From: Schlegelella_A sp965246805
Lineage (GTDB): Bacteria; Pseudomonadota; Gammaproteobacteria; Burkholderiales; Burkholderiaceae_C
NCBI GenBank assembly: GCA_965246805.1
Contig: CBDFFO010000008.1
Span: 1 to 64,000 of the forward strand
Direction of reading: 5' to 3'
Length of the DNA: 64,000 nt
Position 1 is the stretch's first letter; each line of letters starts with the position of its first letter. Positions 1 through 12,674 of this stretch are shown piece after piece. The position numbers were made by a program, and so were the translations under genes. Below the pieces are notes generated by a model that saw only the letters and a list, made by a program, of their open reading frames with translations, had not been told where the DNA came from and made no database searches.

Positions 1-717
1 ACCGCGGCGGTCGAACCCCCGCCGCCGCCCACCCCGTCGCGACCCGAGCGCGCGGTGCGCACGCCGGCACCGCCGGAACAGGCGATCGCCGACGCGCAGA
101 TCGCGACGGCGCGCGCGGCCGCGAGCGCGGCGCGTGCCGACGCGGCGAAGGCCGAGGTGGCCCGGCGGACGTCACTCGCCCGCCGCGAGGCCGATCGCGA
201 CGAGGCCATGCGCGAGCAGGCCAAACATGCGGCCGAGGCGCAGGCAAAGGCCACGGCGAAGACCGACGCACAGGCCAAGGCCTCGACGCAAGCGAATGCG
301 CAAGCCCGCCGCAAGGCCGATGAAGAAGCCCGTGCGGCCGATGCGCGTCAGGCGGCGATCCGACAGGCCAACCTGCGCAAGATGATGGATGCGGCCGGCA
401 CCAGCGACGATGCGAACTCGAGTGGCACCGCCGCGCGGACGTCGGGACCGTCGGCGAGCTACGCGGGCCGCATCAAGGCACGCATCAAGCCGAACATCGT
501 CTTGATGAACCCGGTGGCGGGCGACCCGCATGCGACCGTGCTGGTCCGGCTCGGACCCGACGGCACCATCACCGGCCGCAGCCTTGAGAAGAGCAGCGGC
601 GACACGGTCTACGACGAAGCGGTGCTGCGCGCCATCGATCGCACCGGTCAGTTGCCGCGCGACATCGACGGCCACGTGCCGCCGTCGATGCGGATCGAAT
701 TCAATCCGCGCGAGTAG
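1..717 (+). CDS. tolA: TolA/TonB-like cell-envelope protein, C-terminal part (5' end outside window)
   Basis: The frame is open from the first base, so only the C-terminal part is present. It starts in a proline run, passes through an Ala/Lys/Arg/Glu-rich stretch of about 110 residues typical of the TolA helical stalk, and ends in an about 85-residue TonB-like C-terminal domain with the motif YAGRIKARIKPN. In Burkholderiales this ending is characteristic of TolA, which spans the periplasm between the TolQR motor and Pal/TolB. TolB does not follow here; the next gene is an unrelated DUF3047 gene on the other strand. This may therefore be a stand-alone TolA paralogue rather than the core tol-pal gene. 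Family confidence is high, the exact symbol less so. Confidence 0.7.
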   Translation, partial: TAAVEPPPPPTPSRPERAVRTPAPPEQAIADAQIATARAAASAARADAAKAEVARRTSLARREADRDEAMREQAKHAAEAQAKATAKTDAQAKASTQANAQARRKADEEARAADARQAAIRQANLRKMMDAAGTSDDANSSGTAARTSGPSASYAGRIKARIKPNIVLMNPVAGDPHATVLVRLGPDGTITGRSLEKSSGDTVYDEAVLRAIDRTGQLPRDIDGHVPPSMRIEFNPRE

Positions 718-747
718 CGCTTCGCCAGCCCGCAAACCGCCGCCGCC

Positions 748-1481
748 TCAAGGAGCCAGCGTCAACGCCGTCACGTAGCCCACGCTTCGGCTCTTGGTGT
801 TGTCGGCGTCGGCGCCGACCGCGATGCCAATGATGTTCGGCACCTCCGCGCTTTCCGAGCCGAAGAGGCGTGTGAAATCGGCACCGACATCGCGCCGCTC
901 GCCGACCCACCGGTTCAGCTTCGCCGGCCCGCTCTGCAGCACCAGGTAGCGCAGACGGTGCGTGAAGGCGTTGTCGAGCGCGGTGTCGGGCGGCAGCGAC
1001 GTGTCCCACACGTAGCAGATGGTCGCGGCCGGCACTGGCTCGGTGGTCTGTGCGCGGGCCAGGCGCAGCAGCTGTCGCTCGCCGAACGAGATCTTGTCCA
1101 GGCCCATGTCGAAAGAGACACAGACCTTGAGCGAGGTGTCGTCGCCCGATTTCTCGCGCAGGTCGGCGTGGTCGACCAAAGTCTCGACGCGCCACTGCCA
1201 CGCCAGATGCAGCGGCGCTGCGGGCTCGACATGCAGACCGGCGAGCGGATGCACGAGATTGCCGTACGAGCGATCGGCCTCGATGCGCAGCGCACGCTTG
1301 CCGTCGATCTCGACGGTCGAGAACTGCGTGAACGGTTTGCTTTGATTCGGAAGACCGGCGACGTGCCAGGGCGCCGCCGGCATCGAAGCGGCGCTCGTGA
1401 CCGGTTGCAGATGGGCGGTCTGCGCCCCCGCCTGCGTGCCGAGGCCAGCGATCCCGATCGCCATCAAGAGACACCATGCGT

Positions 1482-1485
<4 letters not shown>
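748..1485 (-). CDS. Exported DUF3047 domain protein
   Basis: 245 residues. The N-terminus has a clear signal peptide (hydrophobic MAIGIAGLGTQAGAQ, cleavage near residue 21), so the protein should be periplasmic. The rest matches the DUF3047 family in pattern: a W-x-W motif (LAWQWRVE), a central LKVCVSFD segment and a C-terminal region around NIIGIAVGADADNT. Its function is unknown in the family. The start ATG overlaps the stop of the upstream 5-oxoprolinase (ATGA), so the two are probably translationally coupled and cotranscribed. That link is positional only. Confidence 0.8.
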
Positions 1486-5201
<3,716 letters not shown>

Positions 5202-5243
5202 GGTCGTTGTTCAGAAGCATCCGCTCGTTGCCAAGCACCCAAG

Positions 5244-5275
5244 GGTTCTCTCTCCCGCAAGCGGGAGAGAGAACC
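5244..5275. repeat. Perfect GA/CT-rich palindrome (REP-like element)
   Basis: Two 15-base arms (GGTTCTCTCTCCCGC and its complement) flank a 2-base loop. It lies between the divergent starts of the 5-oxoprolinase and the TRAP binding protein, 56 bases before the latter's ATG. No T-run follows, and two diverging genes do not need a terminator here. The same CTCTCCCGC/GCGGGAGAG core recurs at 35,542 and 35,992 inside recC, and related arms occur near 11,700. This makes it a dispersed REP-like repeat. Confidence 0.8.
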
Positions 5276-5330
5276 AGCCACGGTCTATGCTATCGGCATC
5301 GCGTGAATCGCTCGTTGGCTAGGAGCCACC

Positions 5331-6326
5331 ATGACCATCTCCACCCGTCTTTCCGCAACTCTGCTGCACACGGTCGCCGCCCTCGGCCTTGCGAGTGCCG
5401 CCTGCACCGTGAATGCCCAGGTCAAGTGGGACCTGCCGGCGGCCTACGCCGCGACCAACTTCCACACCGAGAACCTGATGCAGTTCGCGAGCGACGTCGA
5501 CAAGGCGACCGGCGGCAAGCTGAAGATCACCGTGCACGCCAACGCCTCGCTCTTCAAGGCCAACGAGATCAAGCGCGCGGTGCAAGGCGGCCAGGCGCAG
5601 ATGGGCGAGATCCTGCTCACGAGCTACTCGAACGAATGGCCGATCTACGGCGTCGACGGCTTGCCCTTCCTCGCCGACAGCTACGCCGCGGCGATGAAGC
5701 TCTACAAGGCACAGAAGCCGGTGCTCGAGAAGAAGCTTGCCGAGCAGGGGATCACGCTGCTCTACACGGTGGCGTGGCCGCCGCAAGGCATTTACGTCAA
5801 CAAGCCGATCGCGTCGGCCGCCGATCTGAAGGGCGTGAAGTGGCGCGCTTACAGCCCGGCCACCGCGCGCATAGCCGAACTGGTTGGCGCGCAGCCGGTC
5901 ACCGTGCAAGCGGCCGAACTCTCCCAAGCGATGGCAACCGGCGTGATCGAGAGCTACATGTCGTCGGGCTCGACCGGCTACGACACCAAGACCTACGAAC
6001 ATATCAAGTACTGGTACGACACGCAGGCCTGGCTGCCGAAGAACGCGGTCCTCGTCAACAAGGCCGCCTTCGATGCGCTCGACGCGCCGACCAGGGCCGC
6101 CGTGCTGAAGGCGGGTGCCGATGCCGAAACACGCGGCTGGGCGCTCTCGCAACAGAAGAACGGCGAGTACATCGACCTTCTGAAGAAGAACGGCATGACG
6201 ATCCTGCCACCGTCGCCGCAGTTGAAGAGCGACATGGCCAAGGTCGGTGACACGATGCTGAAGGAGTGGCTCGACAAGGCCGGCCCCGAGGGTCAGGCCG
6301 TCGTCGACGCGTTCCGGAAGATGTAG
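5331..6326 (+). CDS. TRAP transporter substrate-binding protein (DctP family)
   Basis: 331 residues with a signal peptide (hydrophobic HTVAALGLASAACTVNA, cleavage near residue 29), so periplasmic. The DctP/TAXI-like pattern includes the ligand-facing region GVKWRAYSPATARIAELVGA, where the Arg normally clamps a substrate carboxylate. It is the first gene of a dctP-dctQ-dctM order with short gaps. TRAP systems take up organic acids using a Na+ or H+ gradient. Neighbouring 5-oxoprolinase and 2-hydroxyacid dehydrogenase genes suggest a small carboxylic acid substrate, but that is inference. Confidence 0.92.
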   Translation: MTISTRLSATLLHTVAALGLASAACTVNAQVKWDLPAAYAATNFHTENLMQFASDVDKATGGKLKITVHANASLFKANEIKRAVQGGQAQMGEILLTSYSNEWPIYGVDGLPFLADSYAAAMKLYKAQKPVLEKKLAEQGITLLYTVAWPPQGIYVNKPIASAADLKGVKWRAYSPATARIAELVGAQPVTVQAAELSQAMATGVIESYMSSGSTGYDTKTYEHIKYWYDTQAWLPKNAVLVNKAAFDALDAPTRAAVLKAGADAETRGWALSQQKNGEYIDLLKKNGMTILPPSPQLKSDMAKVGDTMLKEWLDKAGPEGQAVVDAFRKM

Positions 6327-6336
6327 ACGCTGCCCG

Positions 6337-6882
6337 ATGGCCGCGCCTTTGCCCACGCCCACGCGCGGTCCTGTCGGCCGCGCGCTCGACCAACTCTACG
6401 ACGGCACGGCCGCGCTCGGCGCCCTCGCGATGGTGCTGCTGCTCGTGATGGTGCTGCTGTCGGTGGTGTCGCGGCTCGCCCACTTCAACGTGCCGGGCGT
6501 CGACGCCTATGCCGGCTACGCGATGGCCGGCGCCGGCTTCCTCGCGCTTGCGCACACCTTCAAGCGCGGCGAGCACATCCGCGTCACCTTGCTGATCGCG
6601 GCGCTAAAGGGCAAGAGCCACCGCGCGCTCGAACTCTGGGCCCTGTTCGCGGCGTCGTCCCTCGGCGTGCTGCTCGCTGTCTACAGCTGCAAGCTGGCTT
6701 GGCAGTCGTACACCTTTCACGACATCTCGACCAGCAACGACGCGACGCCGCTCTGGTTGCCGCAGATCATGATGGCGCTCGGCTCGATCGTGCTCGCGGT
6801 CGCGCTGGTCGACGAGCTCGTGCTCGAGAGCCGCGGCCGGCGCGTCGTGCTCGAGCCGAACGAAGCCCTGCGCAATGAGTGA
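6337..6882 (+). CDS. TRAP transporter small permease (DctQ family)
   Basis: 181 residues with four hydrophobic segments (around residues 30-52, 60-75, 95-118 and 140-165), the usual DctQ layout. The GEHIRVTLL motif in the second loop is typical. It starts 10 bases after the binding-protein gene and its last codons overlap the start of the large permease gene, so the three genes form one translational unit. It partners the large permease in the inner membrane. Confidence 0.9.
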   Translation: MAAPLPTPTRGPVGRALDQLYDGTAALGALAMVLLLVMVLLSVVSRLAHFNVPGVDAYAGYAMAGAGFLALAHTFKRGEHIRVTLLIAALKGKSHRALELWALFAASSLGVLLAVYSCKLAWQSYTFHDISTSNDATPLWLPQIMMALGSIVLAVALVDELVLESRGRRVVLEPNEALRNE

Positions 6883-8176
6883 CCTCGCGATCACCGCGTT
6901 GCTGATCGCCTCGCTGTTCGCGATCCTCGCGAGCGGCGTGTGGATCGGGCTCGCACTCTCGGGCGTGGCATGGATCGGCATGCAGATCTTCAGCTCGCGA
7001 CCGGCCGGCGATGCGATGGCCGTGACGATCTGGGGTTCGGCCTCGAGCTGGACCCTGACGGCGTTGCCGCTCTTCATCTGGATGGGCGAGATCCTTTTTC
7101 GCACGCGCCTCAGCCAGGACATGTTCAAGGGCCTCGCCCCTTGGATGCAGAAGCTGCCCGGCCGCCTGCTGCACACCAACGTCGTCGGCTGCGCAATCTT
7201 CGCGGCGGTGTCGGGATCGAGCGCGGCCACCTGCGCGACCATCGGCAAGATGAGCTTGCCTGAGCTCGCGAAGCGCGGCTACCCGGATCAGATGGCGATC
7301 GGCTCGCTGGCCGGCGCCGGCACGCTCGGCCTTCTGATCCCACCCTCGATCATCATGATCGTCTATGGCGTGACGGCCGATGTCTCGATCTCGCAGCTCT
7401 TCATCGGTGGCGTGATCCCGGGCATCGTGCTCGCGGGCCTGTTCTCGCTCTACATCGCCGGCTGGTCGCTGCTGCACGAAGACCTGATCCCGCCGGCCGA
7501 CACGCCGATGACGTTTGCGCAGAAGCTCAACGAATCGCGCAGCCTGATCCCGGTGGTGCTGCTCATCGTCGCGGTGCTCGGCTCGATCTACGGCGGCGTC
7601 GCGACCGCGACCGAAGCCGCCGGCGTCGGCGTGCTGGGGTCGCTCGTGATTTCGCTCGCGCAAGGCTCGATGAGCTGGGCCACCTTCAAGGAAGCGTTGA
7701 TGGGCGGCACGCGCCTCTACTGCATGATCGCGCTGATCCTTGCGGGCGCCTCGTTTCTCACGCTCAGCATGGGCTACATCGGCCTGCCGCGCCATCTGGC
7801 CGAATGGATCGCGACGCTCGGCCTCGGCCCCTTCGCGCTGATCTTCGCGCTCACCGCGTTCTACGTCGTGCTCGGCTGCTTCCTAGACGGCATCTCTATG
7901 GTGGTACTGACGATGGGCGTGATCATGCCGACGGTTCAGAAGGCCGGCATCGATCCGCTCTGGTTCGGCATCTTCATCGTCGTCGTGGTCGAGATGGCGC
8001 AGGTCACGCCGCCGGTCGGCTTCAACCTCTTCGTGCTGCAGGGCATGACGAAGCGCTCCATCGGCGTGATCGCGAGGAACGCGTTCCCGTTCTTCCTGCT
8101 GATGGCGGGCATGGTCGTGCTGCTCTGCGTGTTCCCGCAGCTCGTGACGTTTCTGCCGCAGCACATGCACCGCTGA
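6875..8176 (+). CDS. TRAP transporter large permease (DctM family)
   Basis: 433 residues, the normal DctM length, with about a dozen membrane segments. Recognisable family signatures include SGSSAATCATIGKM in the first half and the repeat-like VEMAQVTPPVGFNLFVLQG near the C-terminus, which carry the ion/substrate elevator elements. The start overlaps the small-permease gene by 8 bases. The downstream dehydrogenase starts 8 bases after the stop, so it belongs to the same operon. Confidence 0.93.
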   Translation: MSDLAITALLIASLFAILASGVWIGLALSGVAWIGMQIFSSRPAGDAMAVTIWGSASSWTLTALPLFIWMGEILFRTRLSQDMFKGLAPWMQKLPGRLLHTNVVGCAIFAAVSGSSAATCATIGKMSLPELAKRGYPDQMAIGSLAGAGTLGLLIPPSIIMIVYGVTADVSISQLFIGGVIPGIVLAGLFSLYIAGWSLLHEDLIPPADTPMTFAQKLNESRSLIPVVLLIVAVLGSIYGGVATATEAAGVGVLGSLVISLAQGSMSWATFKEALMGGTRLYCMIALILAGASFLTLSMGYIGLPRHLAEWIATLGLGPFALIFALTAFYVVLGCFLDGISMVVLTMGVIMPTVQKAGIDPLWFGIFIVVVVEMAQVTPPVGFNLFVLQGMTKRSIGVIARNAFPFFLLMAGMVVLLCVFPQLVTFLPQHMHR

Positions 8177-8184
8177 CCGCGAAG

Positions 8185-9120
8185 ATGAAGCCGCTGGTGG
8201 TGTTCGCCGATCCGAACGAGCCGCTGGGCGCGCTCTTTCGCGATCGTTGCGCGGCCCACGCGGATCGGTTCGAGATCGCCTTCGGTGACGTCGACATCAC
8301 GCCCGACAGGCTGCGCGCGCTTCTTGCGAACGCGAGCCTCGCGGTCGTCGACCACACCAACCTGCCGGCGCCGCTCGCGGCGCGCTGCCCGCGGCTGAAG
8401 CACGTTGTCTTTCTCGGCACCGGCGCGCGCAGCTACATGAACCCGGAAGCGCTCGCGGCCCTCGGCATCGAGGTGCACACGATCAAAGGCTACGGCGACA
8501 CCGCAGTGGCCGAGGCGACGCTGGCACTGCTGTGGGCCGGCGCACGCCGCCTCGCATCGATGGACCGCGCGATGCGTGCCGGCCAATGGCTGCGCACCGA
8601 CGCGATGCAGCTCACCGGCAAGACGCTCGGCCTGATCGGCTTCGGTGGCATCGCCGCCGAAGTGGCGCGGCTTGGCGTCGGCATCGGCATGCGCGTGCTG
8701 GCGTGGAACCGCACGCCGAAGCTCGGGCTAGGCGTCGAGTTCGTCGAACTCGATCACCTGCTCGCTGCGAGTGACGCGGTTTCGATGCACCTGCTGCTCA
8801 CCGACGAGACGCGCGGCTTCCTGTCGCAGGGACGCATCGCAGCGATGAAGCATGGCGCGATCCTCGTCAATACCGCGCGCGGTGCGCTGGTCGAAGAAGC
8901 GGCGATGGTTGACGCGCTGCGAACCGGCCAGCTCTCGCATGCCGCCCTCGATGTGTTCGACATCGAACCGCTGCCCCCAGGTCATGTGCTAACGACGCTC
9001 GAGAACGTCACGCTGTGCGCGCACTCGGCGTTCCGCACGCCGGAGGCGAACGCGAATCTGATCGATGCCGCGGTCGCCCATGCAGTTCGGCTCACGCCGG
9101 CGCCTGAAGCTTTTCGCTGA
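8185..9120 (+). CDS. D-2-hydroxyacid dehydrogenase (NAD-binding)
   Basis: 311 residues; ATG at 8185 is chosen because the frame upstream only overlaps the permease. The NAD-binding Rossmann motif is GLIGFGGIAAEVARL (about residue 151 on), and the catalytic elements are NTARGALVEE (Arg), a Glu in the DVFDIEPLP segment and the His of CAHSAFRTPE. The family interconverts 2-oxo acids and D-2-hydroxy acids. Cotranscription with the TRAP genes suggests it acts on the imported acid. The 3' end overlaps the convergent coxG gene by 29 bases. Confidence 0.88.
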   Translation: MKPLVVFADPNEPLGALFRDRCAAHADRFEIAFGDVDITPDRLRALLANASLAVVDHTNLPAPLAARCPRLKHVVFLGTGARSYMNPEALAALGIEVHTIKGYGDTAVAEATLALLWAGARRLASMDRAMRAGQWLRTDAMQLTGKTLGLIGFGGIAAEVARLGVGIGMRVLAWNRTPKLGLGVEFVELDHLLAASDAVSMHLLLTDETRGFLSQGRIAAMKHGAILVNTARGALVEEAAMVDALRTGQLSHAALDVFDIEPLPPGHVLTTLENVTLCAHSAFRTPEANANLIDAAVAHAVRLTPAPEAFR

Positions 9121-9538
9121 ACGCCTTAAAGAAGTCGTCGGTGATCTTGCCGGCGGCGGCATCGATCAGGCGTGAACCGATCTGCGCCATCTTGCCGCCC
9201 ACGGTGGCCTGCGCGAGATAGGTGAGCATCGTCGAGCTGCCTTCCGACGCGAGCGAGACCACCGCGTTGCCCTTGCCGAAGCCGGCGATGCCGCCCTTGC
9301 CTTCGAAGTGGATGGTGTAGCCGTTCGGCGGATTCACGTCGCTCATCGACAAGTTGCCTTTGAACTTCGCGCTGACCGGCCCGATCTTCATCGCCACCAC
9401 CGCCTCGAACGCGTCGGGCCCGGTGCGCTCAAGCGTTTCGCACCCGGCGATGCACGATTTCAGGATCTCCGGGTCGTTGAGCGCGGTCCACGTCGTGGCC
9501 ACGTCGGCCGGGATCAGTCTTTCACCTTTGAGTTCCAT
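9092..9538 (-). CDS. coxG: CoxG-like SRPBCC-family protein
   Basis: 148 residues beginning MELKGERLIPADVATTW, a standard CoxG/SRPBCC start, with the ligand-pocket motifs IAGCETLE and GKMAQIGSRLID. CoxG proteins accompany aerobic CO-dehydrogenase-like molybdoenzymes, and in the carboxydotrophic system CoxG is linked to membrane attachment of the enzyme. It is the last gene of the minus-strand coxS-L-M-D-E-G series. The alternative upstream frame only overlaps the VWA gene. Confidence 0.88.
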   Translation of the reverse strand: MELKGERLIPADVATTWTALNDPEILKSCIAGCETLERTGPDAFEAVVAMKIGPVSAKFKGNLSMSDVNPPNGYTIHFEGKGGIAGFGKGNAVVSLASEGSSTMLTYLAQATVGGKMAQIGSRLIDAAAGKITDDFFKAFSEKLQAPA

Positions 9539-10736
9539 GGGGTGCCGTCGCTTTCGTGGTTGTTCGGTGCGTGCGCCGGGCGGCCGGCGCGCGCTGGATC
9601 GCCGCCGCCAGATCGGCGAGGCTCGCGAGGTTGTGCACCGGCAGGAAGCGATCGACGTTCGGCAGCAGCGCGCGCACGCCGCCGGCACGCGGTTCGAAGC
9701 CGTCGAAGCGCAGCAGCGGGTTGAGCCAGACGATCTGGTGCGCGAGGCGGCGCAGTTGGCCCGCCGCGTGCGTGAGCTCGCCATGCTCGTCGCGATCGAG
9801 GCCATCGGTGACCAGCATCAATGCGGCGTTCGAGCCCAGCACGCGGCGCGCGTGGTGGCGGTTGAAGTCGGCCAGGCAAGACGCGATGCGCGTGCCGCCC
9901 TTCCAGTCCGGCACCAGCGCATCGGCGCGTTGCAGGGCTTCATCGGGGTCGCGGTGCCGAAGCGCTCGCGTGATGTCGGTGAGCCGCGTGCCGAACGTGA
10001 AGGCATGCACCTTCACATGCCGGCGCGCGAGGCCGTGCACGTAGTGAAGGAAGAGCCGGGCGTAGCGATCCATCGAACCCGAGATGTCGAGCAGCACGAC
10101 GAGCGTGGGCCATTCCTCGCGCGGTCGCGTGTATGCGGGTTGCAGGGTCGATGGCTCGCGCGCCATCCGCAGCATCGTCGCCCGCAGGTCGATCCGGCCG
10201 CTTCGCGCGGCTTCGTGGCGCCGCCTTCGCACCGGCGCGAACGGCAACGGCATGGTTTCGGCGATGCGCTTGGCAGCGGCGTACTCGTCGGTCGACATCG
10301 ATTCGAAGTCGGCGCGTTGCAGGCGCTCGCGGTCGGAGTGCGTGAAGGTGGTGTCGAACTGCAGCGCGTCGTCGCCGCTGCGGTTGGCGGGGTTGGGAGG
10401 CTCCGACTTTCGCGGCGGCGCGAGCGCTTCGGCCAGGCGATTCGGGCGTGGCGGCGGCACCCGGTCGCCGCGGCCGCTCACCTTCGGCAGCAGCTGAGCC
10501 ATCATCTTCTCGAGCAATTTGGGGTCGCGCCAGAAGGTGTCGAAGGCCGCGTCGAAGAGCGCCTGCTGTTCGTGGCGGTCGAGCATCGCCGCGGACAAGG
10601 CCGCGTGGACATCGCATCGCCGGTCCAGGCCGACGCGCTCGACGGCGGCGAGCGCCGTCAGCACGCGATCGGGGCCGATGCCCATGCCCGCATGGCGCAA
10701 CACGCGCGCGAAGTGAACAATGTTGTCGCTGATCAC
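9522..10736 (-). CDS. coxE: CoxE-like von Willebrand factor A domain protein
   Basis: 404 residues with a GTG start at 10736 that overlaps the ATPase stop (GTGA). The C-terminal half has a VWA/MIDAS site, VVLLDISGSMDRY (D-x-S-x-S), followed by the Thr of KGGTRIASCL and the Asp of LVTDGLDRDE. The N-terminal half is the charged helical region usual for CoxE. Together with a MoxR ATPase, CoxE is thought to mature the molybdenum/copper site of CO dehydrogenase and relatives. The open frame upstream of 10736 is only a shadow of the ATPase. Confidence 0.88.
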   Translation of the reverse strand: MISDNIVHFARVLRHAGMGIGPDRVLTALAAVERVGLDRRCDVHAALSAAMLDRHEQQALFDAAFDTFWRDPKLLEKMMAQLLPKVSGRGDRVPPPRPNRLAEALAPPRKSEPPNPANRSGDDALQFDTTFTHSDRERLQRADFESMSTDEYAAAKRIAETMPLPFAPVRRRRHEAARSGRIDLRATMLRMAREPSTLQPAYTRPREEWPTLVVLLDISGSMDRYARLFLHYVHGLARRHVKVHAFTFGTRLTDITRALRHRDPDEALQRADALVPDWKGGTRIASCLADFNRHHARRVLGSNAALMLVTDGLDRDEHGELTHAAGQLRRLAHQIVWLNPLLRFDGFEPRAGGVRALLPNVDRFLPVHNLASLADLAAAIQRAPAARRTHRTTTKATAPHGTQR

Positions 10737-11668
10737 GCCGCCATCAACCCGCGGGCCCGCAGATCGCCGAGCAGCTTCGCGGTGTCGCCGCTGTTCATGC
10801 GCGAGATGTCGTCCTGGTGCTTCAGCAGCACGCCGAGCGTGTCCTGCACCGAGACCGGGTCGAGGCTCATCGCATCGAGCGCGACCAGCGCGTTGACCCA
10901 GTCGATGGTCTCGGCCACACCGGGCGCCTTGAAGAGGTCGAGCCCGCGCATGCGCTGCACGAATTCGACCACCTGCACGCGCAGCCGCTCGGCCGCGCCG
11001 GGCGCGCGCTCGGCGACGATCGCGAGTTCGCGCTCGACGCTGGGGAAATCGAGCCAGTGGTAGAGGCAACGGCGCTTCAGCGCGTCGTGGATCTCGCGCG
11101 TGCGGTTGCTGGTGATGATGGTGATCGGCGGCGTGTCGGCCTGCACGGTGCCTAGCTCGGGGATGGTGAGCTGGTTCTCGGCCAGCACCTCGAGCAGGAA
11201 GGCGTCGAACGGCTCGTCGGCGCGATCGAGTTCGTCGATCAGCAGCACCGGCGAGGTGGATTGCGTGAGCGCTTGCAGCAGCGGGCGCTCGATCAGCATG
11301 TCGCGCGCGTAGAGGTGGGTGGCGAGCCGCTGTCGCGCATCGGCGTCGACCAGCTGGTGGCTCGCTTCGGCAAGGCGAATCTCCATCAACTGGCGGGCGA
11401 CGTTCCACTCGTAAGTGGTCTGCGCGATGTCGAGGCCTTCATAGCACTGCACGCGCAGCAGCTTGGTGGCGAGCCCGCGCGACAACGCTTTCGCGAGCTC
11501 GGTCTTGCCGACGCCGGGCTCGCCTTCCAGAAAAAGGGGACGCTGCAGCCTGAGGCTCAGGAACACCGCGGTCGCGAGACTGCGGTCGCACACGTAGCGC
11601 TCGGCGGCGAGCAGCGCGATGACTGCGTCGACCGAGTCGGGCAGTGGCGTGGTGGACTGATCGGTCAT
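10733..11668 (-). CDS. coxD: MoxR-type AAA ATPase (CoxD-like)
   Basis: 311 residues. Walker A is GEPGVGKTELAKAL (about residue 48 on) and Walker B is LLIDELDRADEPFDAFLLEV; the latter sequence is a MoxR hallmark. It partners the following VWA protein as a chaperone-like pair for metallo-enzyme maturation. It is separated from coxM by 192 bases that contain REP-like palindromes, so it could have its own transcript, but strand and order match known cox operons. Confidence 0.9.
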   Translation of the reverse strand: MTDQSTTPLPDSVDAVIALLAAERYVCDRSLATAVFLSLRLQRPLFLEGEPGVGKTELAKALSRGLATKLLRVQCYEGLDIAQTTYEWNVARQLMEIRLAEASHQLVDADARQRLATHLYARDMLIERPLLQALTQSTSPVLLIDELDRADEPFDAFLLEVLAENQLTIPELGTVQADTPPITIITSNRTREIHDALKRRCLYHWLDFPSVERELAIVAERAPGAAERLRVQVVEFVQRMRGLDLFKAPGVAETIDWVNALVALDAMSLDPVSVQDTLGVLLKHQDDISRMNSGDTAKLLGDLRARGLMAA

Positions 11669-11699
11669 GGCGCCGGCATCCTAGCCTGAGCGAGCACCA

Positions 11700-11830
11700 C
11701 ATGTCCCCTCTCGCGCTCGCGGGAGAGGGCGAGGGTGTCGTGCTGCACGGCCCTCACCCCAACCCTCTCCCGGAGCTAGAGGGAGAGCGAGAGGGATTCC
11801 TCTCCCGGATGGAGAGGGGGAAGGGGACTT
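11700..11830. repeat. Cluster of three GA/CT-rich REP-like palindromes
   Basis: Within the coxM-coxD gap there are successive CCTCTC/GAGAGG hairpins: CCCCTCTCGCG with GCGGGAGAGGG near 11,705-11,729, CCCTCTCCC with GGGAGAG near 11,764-11,785, and CCTCTCCC with GGAGAGGGGG near 11,801-11,820. The first is close kin of the palindromes at 5,244, 35,542 and 35,992. A role in transcript processing between coxM and coxD is possible. Nothing else is seen in the gap. Confidence 0.7.
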
Positions 11831-11860
11831 CCTCCGCCGTACGCAGAGGAAAAAAGACCG

Positions 11861-12655
11861 TCAGCGCGCGAGCGCCGCCGCGACTGCGCGCGACGCGATC
11901 ACGCTGATCATCGCGGCGCGATAGACCGCCGAACCGTGCATGTCGCCGTTGATGCCGACGACCGGCATCACGACCGCCTTGGCGGCTTCCGGCGTGAAGC
12001 TCTTGTCGAGGGCGGCCTCGATCTCGGTCGCGCGAAACACGTGGCCCTTCGCACCGGTCACCGCGACGCGCGCGCCCGCGGGTGTCTTCGCGGCGAACAC
12101 GCCCACCAGCGCGAAGCGGGACGCCGGCTGTTTGTACTTAAGGTACGCAGCGGTCTGAACCGATGGAAAGCTCACCGCGGTGATCATCTCGCCCGGTTGA
12201 AGCGCCGTCTCGTAGAGGCCGGTGAAAAACGCGTCGGCAAGGATCGTGCGGCGATCGGTGTGCACGGTCGCGCCGAGCGCGAGCAGCGCGGTCGGGTAGC
12301 ACGCGGCCGGGTCGGCGTTCGCGACCGAGCCGCCGATCGTGCCCATGTTGCGCACCATCGGGTCGCCGATGTTGCCCGCCAGCTCGGCGAGCGCGGGAAT
12401 CATCCGCTTCACGTCGGCCGACGACGCGACCGCCGCGTGCGTCGCCATCGCGCCGATCGTCACGGCGTTGCCGTCGACGCTGATCGCGCGCAGGCCGTCG
12501 ACGGCGCCGAGGTCGACGAGCGTGGCCGATGCCGAGAGGCGCAGCTTCATCGCCTGGATCAGGCTCTGGCCGCCCGCAAGGTAGCGCGAGTCTTCGCCCA
12601 TCGCCTTGACGGCATCGGGCTGGCTGGTGGGGCGCTGGTAATCGAATGCGTACAT
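11861..12655 (-). CDS. coxM: CoxM-like FAD-binding subunit of a molybdenum hydroxylase
   Basis: 264 residues from the ATG at 12655 (MYAFDYQRPTS). The FAD-binding signatures LAGGQSLIQAMKLRL and TIGGSVANADPAACYP are both present, as in the medium subunit of CO dehydrogenase and xanthine dehydrogenase. It passes electrons from the 2Fe-2S subunit to the quinone or acceptor. It follows coxL by 19 bases. The length is slightly below typical CoxM (about 270-290), mainly from a short C-terminal domain. Confidence 0.92.
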   Translation of the reverse strand: MYAFDYQRPTSQPDAVKAMGEDSRYLAGGQSLIQAMKLRLSASATLVDLGAVDGLRAISVDGNAVTIGAMATHAAVASSADVKRMIPALAELAGNIGDPMVRNMGTIGGSVANADPAACYPTALLALGATVHTDRRTILADAFFTGLYETALQPGEMITAVSFPSVQTAAYLKYKQPASRFALVGVFAAKTPAGARVAVTGAKGHVFRATEIEAALDKSFTPEAAKAVVMPVVGINGDMHGSAVYRAAMISVIASRAVAAALAR

Positions 12656-12674
12656 GTGTGGATCCTCTTGGGCG

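Noticed and set aside
5244..5275. The perfect palindrome as a rho-independent terminator.
   Set aside because: No T-run follows and it lies between two diverging genes; the same core occurs inside recC, so it is a dispersed repeat.
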